Position numbers and translations under genes: made by a program | Shown: in pieces, positions 42,901 to 64,000 of the stretch | Layout of the letters: the number at the start of each line of letters is the position of its first letter | Position numbering within the stretch: the first letter of the stretch is position 1 | Origin: Bugula neritina | Taxonomy: Eukaryota; Bryozoa; Gymnolaemata; Cheilostomatida; Bugulidae | Direction: 5' to 3' | Assembly: GCA_964035545.1 (NCBI GenBank) | Contig: OZ037771.1 | Span: 3,895,128 to 3,959,127, forward strand | Length of the DNA: 64,000 nucleotides | Notes under the pieces: generated by a model | What the model was told of the DNA's origin: nothing | What the model saw: only the letters and a program-made list of their open reading frames with translations | Databases searched by the model: none

Positions 42901-43882
42901 ATTCTTCAGCCTCTTTTGCTTAGCAAGTAATGCTAGTTAAGTGCCAAATTTCGCAACTCAACTTGCAGCTGTTAGCTGAATTTATATAGTACTTAGTTAA
43001 GTAATAGACTAAGCAGTTTAATAGTAATATAATGTAATAATAGTCTATGCCTTATCTCTTTAAGCAATTATGATGTGAGCGTAATGCTAATTAGCTATTG
43101 ATAGGGAGGTAGCTGATGAAGCTGTTGTGAACTTTTACAGAGCAGAATATCAGGAGCCAAGCGAGACCTTGATTGTGTTCTGGGAATAGAGAAGACGGAA
43201 GGCGAGTCTATCCACTCAACTGCTGCGTCTCCGGAGCCCACTTCCTCCGCTACGAGCTCGAAACATGAGGGGGCAACTCCCACAACAGCCGACATGTCTC
43301 GGAGTGTTGCAGACAATCTGCCCCAGGAAGTTATTACTACTACATTGACCCAAAACATGCCAGAGCAACCTTCCCCAATGCCTGTGGTAGAAGAAACTGT
43401 GACAGCACAACATGACAACAGCACCTTACAATCAGCACCACCTTCAAAACGACCTGAAAATGTGAGATTCAAAGCCAAAGAGTTTGAGAACAATAATCTG
43501 TTTTTCGCACCCAACTCAAGATATGAGGTAAGATAACTCTAAAGTTATTGGGATGGTCAAAGATTATCAGTTCTGATGATGACTCATTATTTAGTTAGAA
43601 CATTCCTATAAAAATTGATCTTTGCGTTATAGTTGTATTCAAAATGATGCAATTTAGTGCAAATTGTCCTGCTTATGTCTATATTTCACATAGTTTCTGT
43701 ATGTCTTACAGGAGTCTACAAAGCCCAGCACAAGACTGAGAAAGCCATTAGCTACAACTTGGCTAGGGACAGCAAATTCGGCCAACAACTCAACTTCTGG
43801 CGATGTTAAAGTCAATGAAACCAAAATAGTGAATTTAGATGATGGTGTTTTGTCAGTAGAAGCAACTATAGTCCTAGATTGA
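39954..43882 (+). CDS. Two-pore-domain potassium channel (K2P/KCNK family)
   Basis: Seven exons: 39954-40162, 40757-40956, 41407-41575, 42058-42243, 42769-42892, 43141-43527, 43712-43882; 481 aa. Layout: basic N-terminus, M1 (MHVVLLTLVFMYAYTGAKLF), a long extracellular cap loop, pore 1 with selectivity filter TTIGYGN (split between exons 2 and 3), M2, an intracellular linker rich in Lys, M3 (SSFVVLSCVCILYFCCG), pore 2 with TIGFGD (exon 5), M4, and a Ser/Thr/Pro-rich cytosolic tail of about 185 residues. Such channels carry background K+ current as dimers in the plasma membrane. The TIGYG/TIGFG filters and long cap are typical of the family. I cannot assign it to a vertebrate subtype. The start ATG is followed directly by a basic stretch (RQQNRRRRR) and M1, as expected for the family. 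Confidence 0.93.
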
Positions 43883-44311
43883 ACAACCAGAACTAAGATT
43901 ACTGCATTTCGAATTTAGAGCCGGAAGGTGTCGTTTCAACTTGATATTTTCTACTATTAGAAAATAAGAAACGGATGCAATACTGTGCCATAAATATTTC
44001 GCCCAGTCTCTAAACGTTTTAGCTCTTCACATGACTGACCATGAATGACCAACACTATGTTATAGAGTTTATTGAGCAGCATGGAAGACATGCACCTAAC
44101 TGCCACCTTTGACGCTGCTAGTGCAATTATATTTTAGACATTTCTATTTTTGTAAATCACCTGTATATTAGATGAGAGTTTTATTTTTCAGTAATTTTAT
44201 TCAACACACAGGATATCTGCACTATTTCTGAAAACCAACTTCACTGCTATTTAGCATCATAATTGCAGGATAAATTGACAACTAAAGGTAACATTTCATT
44301 TTAAAATTGTA

Positions 44312-44317
44312 TTTATT
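44312..44317 (-). terminator. TSFM: Poly(A) signal of the TSFM gene
   Basis: AATAAA on the minus strand about 67 bases after the TSFM stop codon. The K2P gene ends about 430 bp away on the other strand, so the two genes are tail-to-tail. Confidence 0.6.
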
Positions 44318-44383
44318 GGAAACAATTTTCAAGTATGAAAAAAATATAAAAAACTGCTTTCGGTAACCAGATAACTCATCACA

Positions 44384-47300
44384 TCACGAGGAAGTTTCTT
44401 CTCCAACAGCAAATCTCACAAAGTCAGCCACTGATAAATTTCTAAAAATACAAAATACAAAGACTTAAATAATTACAGTAATCTAAACATACACCTACAG
44501 TAAACCACTTCAACGGTGGAGGTTAAATGAAAAGCAAAAACATCTTAAATAGCTTCAATCTCAAACTGGGAATGGAAAAAGTTAGTTATATACCAATTGT
44601 TGAAATCCTGAAAAGAAGGTTTTATATTATACAGGGAACAGATATTGCTGTTGCTCCACGCTTGCTCAATTACAAGTTGTAACATAAAACCACACATTTA
44701 TATTCTTATATTTTCTCTATCAAAAGAAATCCGTATACTTATTACCTGTGACTACTTGTAAAATTTTGAATGAGAAATAGAGAAATCTATAAAATGTAAA
44801 GGTAGCTGCCAGTACTATTTGCACTGAGTAAGGGTGTTCACTCACCTCTCCTCAAGCCACTGTTTAGTGGTAATATCAGGATCTATGAGGAATTCCTGGA
44901 ACAGAAGTCTACTCTCTCCATCTGACTGCTTCCTATCAGCAGGATGAGTAGCGGTATCACCAGGAGGCAGAGAGGACGACTCCAATGTCTCACTAGTTTC
45001 CTCTTCTACTGCTCCGATTGTTTTAGGATTCATCCCCACTACATGCTGCGCTATAAACATGGATAAAGTTATTATTTGATGACATTACACACTATGAATA
45101 CGATATAAAAGAGTTGTTATGGAAGTCCAGACTTTAGAGAAGCTGGTATTTGTTGATATCACTGAACGCAAGGCAAATAATTATTATCTACACAAAATAA
45201 TATGTCAGAATGAAAATCAAAACTATTTGAAAACACTGGCTTGGCTTACAACATAGCAAGCTAGAGGTCAACATAGTATACTAGAGGTCAACATAGTAAG
45301 CTAGAGGTCAACATAGTATACTAGAGGTCAACATAGTATACTAGAGGTCAATGCTATCACATTTACCTTTCAAATATTTCTGGATTATTGATATGAAGAA
45401 AGTTATTGAGAAAAATGAGTAAATTATACATCATAATGCTACGTGTCTCTTGTAAAATAATTTGAGCAGCTCACCTATTTGTAAACAGTGGACGTGAGAG
45501 TCTTCTTGATTGACATCACCATTGAGTAGCACCAAACCAGCGTATTTACCAAACTTACACCCTTCTATTTCTAGACAATTCTGATTTAGACCTACAGTCA
45601 TCACAAGCAAGAGCGTAGACCATCACTATTCAAGGGGAAGCAATGATGTAAAAGAGGATTAATATATACCATAACTCTTCTAGCAAAGAAAGAATTAGAA
45701 GCAAAGGCGAGAAGGAAAAATTAAAAAGGGTAAACCAACTTAGTGTTCAGTAGTACAATTTCCTAAAATTAACATCAAATTTTATACTAAATTGAGAAGC
45801 GCCCCCCAACTTCAACATTCCAACGTCATAAAAACTACCCGACTACCAACTTGCTCCCTGAGCCCACCTGCGGTATGTATGTAGTTAGCGAGACGAGAAT
45901 GAGGCGAGTCAACGCTCATGTAAATAGCTCGAGTAGCTCGCAAGTTCTCCCCAATACTTCCAACTTCCTTAGCAACAATAGCCGCTATTGTTTCATTAGT
46001 AACACTGGTAACAGCTGACAGTTCGGGAGTTGATAGGGGCACCTACAATCAACCAACCACTAATAAACTAGCCGCAGAAAAGGACAGGCACGATTTAATA
46101 AATGCATTCACTATAGCTTTCTGCAAAGACACAATGTAGTAAACTACTGAACTACAAATACTATATTATGTTTTATTAAAGTAAAAAAACGTTATCTTAA
46201 AAAGAATAAAGTTGCTTGTTGTTATAAATTGAAGTTGTTTCTACACAACTTTTCAGAAAGCAGAATATTTTACTGCAATTTGGCATCAAAAAGTATGGGA
46301 ATGTTTATTCATCTCCTTTAAAAGACTCGACTCAACCAAAGACTTCACATACCTTACTAGATTGAGAAGTTTGTAAACTGGTAAAACAGATATGGCTGAT
46401 GTTGGATACCAACTCTAGAAACTTCGTGTTCCTCGCTACGAAATCTGTTTCACAATTCACCTGAAAGTTGACAAGAATCAAGCAATACAGTTAGAGTTGC
46501 TGCCAAAGTTGGTGTCCTCAATACTTGAAGCATGACTCATAGTCAACAGCAGCAAATGCCAAGGTCATAAGAGCAGTAATAAACTCACCTCCAGCATCAG
46601 AGCGGAGTTTGGAGTTGTCATCACACCAACTACACCTTGAGACATCGGCCTGTTCTGTAGTTTACCTGCTTTGGCCCAGCCTTCTTTAGCAGCTTCAGCC
46701 TTTAACCACTCCAATGCCTATAAATTTGATTAAACTTTAGCAAAAATAAATACGCACTACAATCTCAAACCAAAGCTAAGATTGACTCAATTATGTACCA
46801 AAGACTACTTACTTTGTCAAAGTCATTATCATGCATCAACAAGGCCTTGCGACAGTTGCTAAAAGCATATCCTGTTTGTTTTCTCAGTTTACTCAGGGAG
46901 TTCTTGTCAACTGAAGGAACTGCTTTTGTCTGACATGATCTTGTACCTGCAGCATTACAATGGGTGTAGAGCTAAAGAGACACACAGAGTCAGAAAAGAG
47001 AGGTTAGCAGGCTATGTGGAATTTATTCAATTCTAGAAAATTCTTAACAGTAAAATATTTTAATGCATCCTGTCTATCGGTACTAAGAAGCATTCAAATT
47101 TTTATTATTTTTTTAAGTAAAAGCATTAAATCAAACGCAATGAAGTGGTTATAAAGCTGAAATCATATATCACATGCTAGCAAAAAAATTGAAGTCTTTA
47201 CTCCTGATTCAGTACCCCTGGCAGCTTACAACATAAATATAATAAGTAAGAAAAATAAGATAAATAACAACACTTACTATATTATAATACTATACATGAC

Positions 47301-48035
47301 CAGCTATATCATTATTATTAATCAAACATTCAACTGGCTGAAATGGAACACTCAAGTATACTATTCGCTTTAAGTAAATCAGTATTACATTTACTATTAC
47401 ATTTAATTTTATTTATAATATTCGCCAATGACCTTTATATTACATTATTAGTCTTACACTAATACTAATAGTAATAGTAAATATGTAACTTAATGCTTAC
47501 TCTGGATGCTTAATAGAAATAAAAAACAGTAATACTAATACTAACAATAATAGTATTACTCTATTAGTATGAGTATCAATTAACCAACTTCAAGTCTGTC
47601 ACACAAAACATGGTATTCGAATTGATATTAAATTACTCAGTCTCACTAAAGTGACTAAGTCTAATGAGTACTCAGTACTGCAATTGCCAGAGTAATTATT
47701 GATTACCAATTTATTGAATTAGTAAATTACTAATTTATTAATTATTATAATAATAATTAATAATTTTCATTTTAACTTTCACGCCATTATCTCATTATGA
47801 TTATCATTATGAGTATGACTATTATCTTTATTATTTTGATTCAAAATTTACAAAGTTAGACTTCACTTGATTACTATTTTCATTATGATTATAATAGCAA
47901 TATCAATATGAATATGTCTATGGAGATGGACATGGCATCACCTGCTATCGTAGAGCCTAAGCAAGACGGGGATGGTACACGAATGCTGGAACTGATCAAT
48001 CCAGATAGTAGGCAATTTAGTTTTGCTAACTTCAT
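44384..48035 (-). CDS. TSFM: Mitochondrial elongation factor Ts
   Basis: Eight exons: 48035-47942, 46946-46813, 46717-46589, 46460-46353, 46042-45868, 45591-45475, 45050-44846, 44441-44384; 339 aa (human about 325). It exchanges GDP for GTP on mitochondrial EF-Tu in the matrix. Exon 1 looks like a targeting peptide with Ser, Arg and no acids (start MKLAKLNCLL). Exon 2 carries the N-terminal UBA-like start (LSKLRKQTGYAFSNCRKAL). Exon 4 opens with the family hallmark VNCETDFVARN (residues 120-130). Later exons give AQHVVGMNP and the C-terminal DFVRFAVGEE. An in-frame upstream ATG at 48140 would add 35 residues; I prefer the shorter start because it gives a better presequence. An insertion rich in Glu, Ser and Pro lies after AQHVVGMNP. 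Confidence 0.93.
45250..45352. repeat. 20-bp minisatellite in TSFM intron 6
   Basis: About five copies of CTAGAGGTCAACATAGTATA, alternating with a TAAG-ending variant. Confidence 0.9.
47400..47935. repeat. Cryptic AT-rich (TAATACTA / ATTATTATAA) tract
   Basis: TSFM intron 1 (46947-47941) contains long stretches of scrambled ACTAATA, TTATTA and ATGATTATCATTATGAG words without a fixed period. No coding features are present. Confidence 0.55.
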
Positions 48036-48468
48036 AGCTGCTGCAAAGCGACTGGTTACATAAAAATGCTTCTGTTCTGGTCTTATCCTAACTTTTTCGT
48101 GGTAATTATGTACAGTGCGTTCAGTTTTAAAACTGGGCAAAAGTTGAAGTCATGAAATTGAATGGAACTGTGCGAGTTACCAAACGGAAACAGTAACACG
48201 GATGTCTTCGCAGTATAACCAATTAATCCAGTGAATTTAATATGAGATGAAAAGAAATAAATTAAATAAAGCAAATGGACTCGATTTGTTTTGTTATTCC
48301 TTACGAAAAGAGGTATTTAACCTCGTCGCCTTGTTTAGATGTTGTCCTTGGCAAGCTATTACCATCTTAGTTCTCACTGCTTGTAGTTCTCTTTCACCTC
48401 CATACATTTATTATATTTCAAGTTTTCATGTTATCAAGCTGTTTGCCATAGACTGAAGCAATTTAAAA
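48036..48468. promoter_or_regulatory. Shared upstream region of TSFM (-) and CIBAR (+)
   Basis: The start codons of two divergent conserved genes are about 430 bp apart (about 330 bp if the longer TSFM start is used). No other gene fits in between, so it must hold both promoters. I see no clear TATA box at a convincing place. The bidirectional role follows from the layout and has not been tested. Confidence 0.55.
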
Positions 48469-54404
<5,936 letters not shown>

Positions 54405-54724
54405 TTGTTTTACATTTTTCTGATTAGCCAACCATACTAATAGAATTGTTTTTCACCATAGACAATCGGCATAGACAATTAGTTCAGCAATCTGTGATAG
54501 TTTGATCATTACGCATGCCTAAAGTTGCACTTCCTGTGCATTGTACAGGCCATTGCATACATTCTGCAGTTAGCCTAACTTCCTATTGGTTAGCCTGGCT
54601 AAACCTCCTTCATCACTTAAACAAATTTGAGATTGTCATTCACAGCGAATTGCTTCAACTAATGAAGTTTGACTAATTTTAGTACTCAAAGAAATGCTTT
54701 AAATTACCGTCCGAAGTTTTTCTA

Positions 54725-54730
54725 TTTATT
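54725..54730 (-). terminator. NAXD: Poly(A) signal candidate of NAXD
   Basis: AATAAA on the minus strand about 200 bases after the NAXD stop codon. It lies upstream of the CIBAR poly(A) signal on the other strand, so the 3' ends overlap. Confidence 0.5.
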
Positions 54731-54860
54731 TTCTCAAAATACGTCCAATCATTCTAACTAGAAATGAGAATTAGGTTTGTTCTGTTTAGAATAACAGTTA
54801 CTGTAGTTTTACTTCATAATTTACTACGTAGTTAAAACATTTGGTATATTTTATGAAAAC

Positions 54861-54866
54861 AATAAA
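54861..54866 (+). terminator. CIBAR1: Poly(A) signal candidate of CIBAR
   Basis: AATAAA about 457 bases after the CIBAR stop codon and about 65 bases before the NAXD stop codon on the opposite strand. Confidence 0.5.
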
Positions 54867-54931
54867 GTACATATAAATAATATGAAAATCCATTGATATA
54901 AAAATACAATATAGTTGACAATGTAGTGGAT

Positions 54932-59032
<4,101 letters not shown>

Positions 59033-61644
59033 AATTGTGATGAAGTTACTTGTGGCTATGCAGCATTCAATGAAACAGGCCCATTCCTCTGGTCAACCTA
59101 AATATAAAGCAGGGGATCAATTTTTTGTATATTGCAAAACAAGTAGCCCTAAAAACAGCTAGAATTAAATTTTAAAATGTATATACATATCAGGGTTGGA
59201 ATAATTGCAGCCATATGTAATTGTCTCCAACCTTGAATTACGTATTATATAGATAAATAGCTATATAATTTTCTGGCTAACTGTAGGTTTAAAACAATTC
59301 AGAATCTAAATAGCAAGCTGTGCATTTTTCTGTCCATCTTGACTGAACATTTGAAAGTAAGAGTTACAAAATAAAAAAGAAAATTACATGTTCATGGCTA
59401 TTTTGGCGACTTCTTGTTGAAAAGCACAATTCAATTATATTTCTAAATATAAATTTCGAAGTAGCTAATCCTTAGACCTACAATTTAATGAACAGCGCAT
59501 ATACATAACAATTTCACTTTATTTATTTATTTATACTATTATTTGAAACAAACTCATTTTAGTCTTGCTATTGGCATGTAAGACAATTACTATAAAACTG
59601 TAGCTTTGTTGGCTTTAAAATTATTTATTCTATATAGGAAAACTACATAAATTATGGTATTTGAATAGCATAATAGTTAATTATATGCAGATCTACAATA
59701 ATTTACAAATATGTGTGACTAACAGAGAAGTGAGTGACAAACTTTACAGCTGCAAGATCAGCAGTAAACTAAGATCACTTAATGACTTATACATATTAAA
59801 AGAATATAGTAATATACTTATAACATAAATGTTTCAACAAAAATGATTTCATATCAATGTTGTAAGTTTAAATTTAGATTGAATTTATCACAAATTAAAA
59901 TACTCATATTGATATTGATATTGTCATTCAGATTATTTAACGTCATATTGTCATATTGCCTATGCCTATGGGTTATGACTTGTTTTTTGATGCTCATGCT
60001 GATAGTAAATGATTACTAAATAATTATGATAGTTATACTTATAGTTATAGCTATAGTTAATGTTGTACTCACACTATTAGTATTACTATTAGTAGTATTA
60101 GTATTATAAGTATAACTTATGCTGTTTACAATTACTTATCATCAATAATACTAAAAGTAAATATAATACTAATAATAATAGTAATAGTAAATGTAATACT
60201 AATAGTAATACTAATAGCAATTGTAAAACTAAAAGCAAAAGCAAAGATTATTATTATGCTTAAACTTAAACTAAAAGTTAAACTTAATCATAATGTTAAT
60301 CATAATGATAATGCTTAAACTTAAAGTTAAAGTTAATGCTATAACTTTAACTATGAGTATGACTATCACTATAAGTATGTCAGCATATTATGCTTAATAT
60401 TTCTTGCAAAAATTAAGCTACTTTGCCAGATATTAAAAGTCATAAAAAATACTGTTAAGACAAAAAATACGTTAAGAAAAAGTAATTATTTTAATTTTAT
60501 GCAAGCAACATCAAATTCAATATGAATACTTGAAAGTTGCAAGTTAGAAAATCGTCTGGAGCAGCACCGAGTTGGTGGTCACTAAGTGCATTAATTTGGG
60601 GTCCGAGTGTAAAGTTGGGGTTTAGACAATGGTGTGTACATAAATACTGTAATAAGTTACCCCCAAGTTGGTGCTGTTTCTAGCAGTACTCTACAAGTAG
60701 ACAAAAAGGTAGTTTTATATCTAGCCTTAAATTCCAAAAAAGCTGGTTTAGTTTATTACTGAGGTCGTTTCGAGAAAAATGAGGTTCTGTGCTAAATTAC
60801 TTTTCGCGTCAGCAACTCAAGTTGAAATTTATTAACGTTCAATACCCATAATATAATTTGCTAATTTCAAATTATTAGGCTAATGGTTAATAGCCTACCC
60901 AAATTGTTTTTGACAACAACTTTTAAACGATATTTTTGCTCCTACAGCAGTATTTTCCATTTCCTGGGGCAACAGGCGCGAGCAACTTTTACTTTATGAT
61001 ACTTATGCTAATACTTGGTGACTAAATTTGACATAACAGCGTAAAATTGTTTAAATTTAGCATCATTGGTTTGTCTGGTAATCATTTAACTACCCAAATT
61101 TAAGTTCAGTTGATGTTAATCTCAATAGGACAGTTAGCTGTTAATCGTGTTGTGGTGAGCTATCACAGCTACTAACTCTAAGCTATGACTGATGCGCCCT
61201 TCGACTTCTAGTTCTAATAGTAATAGTAATAGTAATTATTGTTTTTCTCAGTCTGAGTCTTTCTGGCTTTGTCTCATAACCATATCAGTGATTAATTTTT
61301 ATCCCTATTAGTATTACTGTGGCTATGCCTACTGGTATTAGTATAACTATATAACGTTAGATAATTTGTAAATGGCCCACACTACTCTCTCAAGTTAGTA
61401 GTTTCAGTTTGACTGTGAGTGCGACGTTACAGTTAGTGTTACTCTATCCCATCGTGAATTTTTATCACTGTGACTCACTGACTGTTATTGTTACACGGTG
61501 CAAACGCATAAGACTTAGAGTAGGTGTGACTATTCATACGACAAAAATATTGATACCTATTCTCAGTACCACGCTATAGCTGCAGTCGTAGTTTTGAACG
61601 TATTTTTAATCATCAATGACTTTTCATTATCAACAAAACTTAAA
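59033..61644. other. Divergent intergenic region between NAXD and PPP2R3C
   Basis: No gene recognised. It contains cryptic repeats of ACTAATAGTAATA and TTAAACTTAAA words (about 60000-60375) and ordinary A+T-rich sequence. Both promoters should lie near the two ends. Confidence 0.5.
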
Positions 61645-63802
61645 ATGAGTCAACCCCAAATAAAGATTCCCACATTACTTGAGTTATTTCGTCAAAAAAA
61701 GTCAAGCCAGCATGAACTACCAGAAAGCAAACTTCCTCTCCGCCAATCAGAAGGTATAACTTATATTTTATGTTGAATAAACATTTAAATTTTAAATAAT
61801 TGATGTGTTTCTGCTTAATCTTATAATCTAGTCAATTTTAAGCTTCAAAGACATTTTTTGCAAAATTTTAATAATTTAGTTGGTCTCAAAAATATATTTC
61901 GATATAAGTTCCTATCAAAAGTATAATTGACGTGAGCAAAGTTTAAGTTTCTAGTTTTTTCTTATATAGGAATGTGAGGTGCAGTTGTTGTGATCAGCAG
62001 GAACAAACTTTTATACACTATTTAATAGAACTCAGAATTTTCCAGAAAAGATTATGATATAACTCTGTGGTATAAATATCACACTTACTATTTACAGAGG
62101 CCAGAAAAGAGTCTGAAGAAGCAGAATTTCTGAAAATTTATAGTGATTTGAAAAAGTCTATACCTGGAAATAAAGACTCCGCAGATTCACCAAGCTATCA
62201 CGCCATACCAAAATTCTTTTTTAAGGTAGTTATTCAAACTTATATTGCTAAATATACGAGCCTAATTAGCTACTTATGTTGGTAAATATTACACATATCT
62301 ATAGTTTTTATTTAGTAGAATTGTCATAATTTTTTGAGTTTTGTAGCTAATCATATTAGCAAACTGTTGTGCCCAAACTGTGTGCGAAGGTCCACCTGTT
62401 TTTATCAACCATACTGATTATTAACTTTCCTTATCAATTATAAGTTTGATTTTTGCACCTTATTTGAAAATTTTTTTTTTGTATATTCAAAGATACCATC
62501 AGAAGATGAGTTATTACAGCAGAAGTTGAGAGAAGAGGCCAGAGCTGTATTCCTACAGAGAAGGAGCAGGCAACTCCTTGATAATGATGAGCTACAGGTT
62601 TTTTCGGAGATTTTATAAATTTTAGAAACAGCTTTTTTGACTATGATGATAATGTCACCTTTGATACTGTAGAACAACATGTATGCTTTATCGTTTCAGT
62701 TGTACAAGTTTCAACTGTATCCATTAACCTATCGATAATAATATCAGCAGTTTGATTGGCTGAACAGCACTTATGTGTAATTCATTGTTGCAGTCTTTGT
62801 GGTATTTACTTGACAAGAAGAATACTCCACCAGCTGTTGGTGAAGACAAAATGATAAACTACAAATCTTTCAAGGAGGCCGCACTCGAAGCTGGGCCCAA
62901 ATTCCGGTAATAATTCTTTTGCTTTTATAGTCTTATATTTGGCCTGTATTGCATTTAATTAACTTTCCTATTAATTTTTCTATTAATTTTGTGTATTGAA
63001 ACAACTTTTTTTCTGCGAGTTATAAAAATTTATTGCATTCAGCTGTTTTATTTATAATTAATGTTCGAAAACTCTGACAATTATGTGCAACTATTTTCAG
63101 GCCATTCTTTTCAGCAACATCGTTTGCCAAACTTCTACATTCCGACCCCTATGGTAGAATTGGTATCATGCAGTTCTTTAACTACGTCATGCGGAAGACA
63201 TGGCTGCATCAGACCAGGATTGGCTTGGCTCTGTATGATGTAGCTGGTCAAGGTTATCTCCGTGAATCTGTAAGCTATTACTTATGATTTTTTCCAATAT
63301 CTAAAATCCTTGCTGATTGTTGATTTAGGTAGATGACAGGTTGTTATTTATATACTATTGCCAGTTGTGCATTTGATCAACTTTCCATTGCTACCTTTTA
63401 AGCATAAATACACTTACTCTGCATTTAGGCCAATTCTCTTTTTACTAAAAGTAAGCAATTTTCAGTGTTTAGTTTATATGTTTTGTACTAATATTTGAGC
63501 AAATAGGTTATTGAATTCTATATGTTGGAGGGTTATGTGCCGATGACCACAGTGACTACTATTTTCTATAGAAAGTTAAAATCTTTTACGTAATTCCTGA
63601 CTCTTGGTTTCAGGATTTAGAGAACTACATTCTCGAGTTGATACCAACACTACCACAGCTAGACGGCTTAGAGAAGTCATTTTATTCTTTTTATGTGTGC
63701 ACAGCCGTGAGGAAATTCTTCTTCTTTCTTGACCCATTGAGGACAGGACGAGTTAAAATACAAGATATACTAGCATGCAGTTTCCTGGATGATTTGTTGG
63801 AG
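61645..63802 (+). CDS. PPP2R3C: PP2A regulatory subunit B'' gamma (G5PR), 5' part
   Basis: Six exons are inside the window: 61645-61753, 62098-62225, 62493-62597, 62794-62906, 63101-63269, 63614-63802; about 271 codons. The gene continues beyond the right edge after a donor at 63802. Matches to the vertebrate protein are close and continuous: KLREEARAVFLQRRSRQLLD, SLWYLLDKKNTPP, MQFFNYVMRKTWLHQTRIGL, YDVAGQGYLRESDLENYILE, and FFFFLDPLRTGRVKIQDILA. The family is a calcium-binding EF-hand subunit that targets protein phosphatase 2A. The EF-hands visible here are the degenerate N-terminal ones. The start used is ATG 61645 (MSQPQIKIPTLLELFRQKK); an in-frame upstream ATG at 61594 would add 17 residues. 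Confidence 0.95.
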
Positions 63803-64000
63803 GTAAACGCTGATCGTATCATACTCTGTATATATGTTCCGCACGTGTGTTAATGTTTGCTGTCTGGCTGCGAATTAAAGCATGCTCTTACTTATTTCTT
63901 GTCGATTACATTAGCCATATATCAGGTCATGGGACGACAACTCTGCGAGTGTCTGCTGTATTTATGTTTGCTGCCTGGCAGCGAATAATAACGGATATTT
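63803..64000 (+). other. PPP2R3C: Intron of PPP2R3C reaching the window edge
   Basis: No exon is visible after the donor at 63802. Two copies of a TTTGCTGYCTGGC.GCGAAT word lie about 115 bp apart (about 63853 and 63967). Confidence 0.6.

Noticed and set aside
43095-43514. Minus-strand open frame opposite the K2P tail exon
   Set aside because: It is the antisense shadow of exon 6 of the channel gene.

Overview
This is nuclear DNA from an invertebrate animal. It is strongly A+T-rich, its genes are split by GT-AG introns of roughly 0.1 to 2 kb, and the proteins belong to metazoan families: pentraxin, calpain-15, a two-pore K+ channel, a ciliary BAR protein and a PP2A B'' subunit. The gene mix and the repeat-rich introns fit a lophotrochozoan-type marine invertebrate, but the sequence alone does not fix the phylum. 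I rebuilt all gene models by hand by joining exons whose splice sites and codon phases agree.

Left third (about 1.8-16.8 kb): three tandem, same-strand, six-exon genes. Each encodes a secreted protein of about 340 aa with a signal peptide, one full pentraxin domain and a C-terminal PAN/apple-like domain. Intron phases (1,1,0,1,1) are identical in all three. Some exons are nearly identical between copies and others are very divergent. Their introns and spacers hold tRNA-derived SINEs, a 300-bp direct-repeat pair, a large foldback palindrome and TA/AT microsatellites.

Middle (about 17-44 kb): a compact calpain-15 gene of 13 exons on +. It converges on a two-exon minus-strand gene for an unrecognised 81-aa single-pass membrane protein. 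Next is a six-exon minus-strand gene for an unrecognised 797-aa membrane-anchored, largely disordered protein, with a truncated duplicate of its last-exon start about 6 kb away. A LINE tail and a deleted SINE lie between these. A seven-exon two-pore K+ channel gene on + closes the region.

Right third (about 44-64 kb) is densely packed with conserved housekeeping genes: mitochondrial EF-Ts (TSFM, -), the BAR-domain protein CIBAR1/FAM92 (+), the NAD(P)HX-repair dehydratase NAXD (-) and the 5' part of PPP2R3C (+, cut by the window edge). TSFM and CIBAR are head-to-head, with about 430 bp between start codons. K2P/TSFM and CIBAR/NAXD are tail-to-tail, with closely spaced or overlapping 3' ends. 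Long minisatellites and TA tracts sit in the introns; several have units divisible by three and so give long spurious open frames on both strands.

The most unusual content is the pentraxin-PAN array with its patchwork of homogenised and diversified exons. The two unrecognised membrane-protein genes come next.
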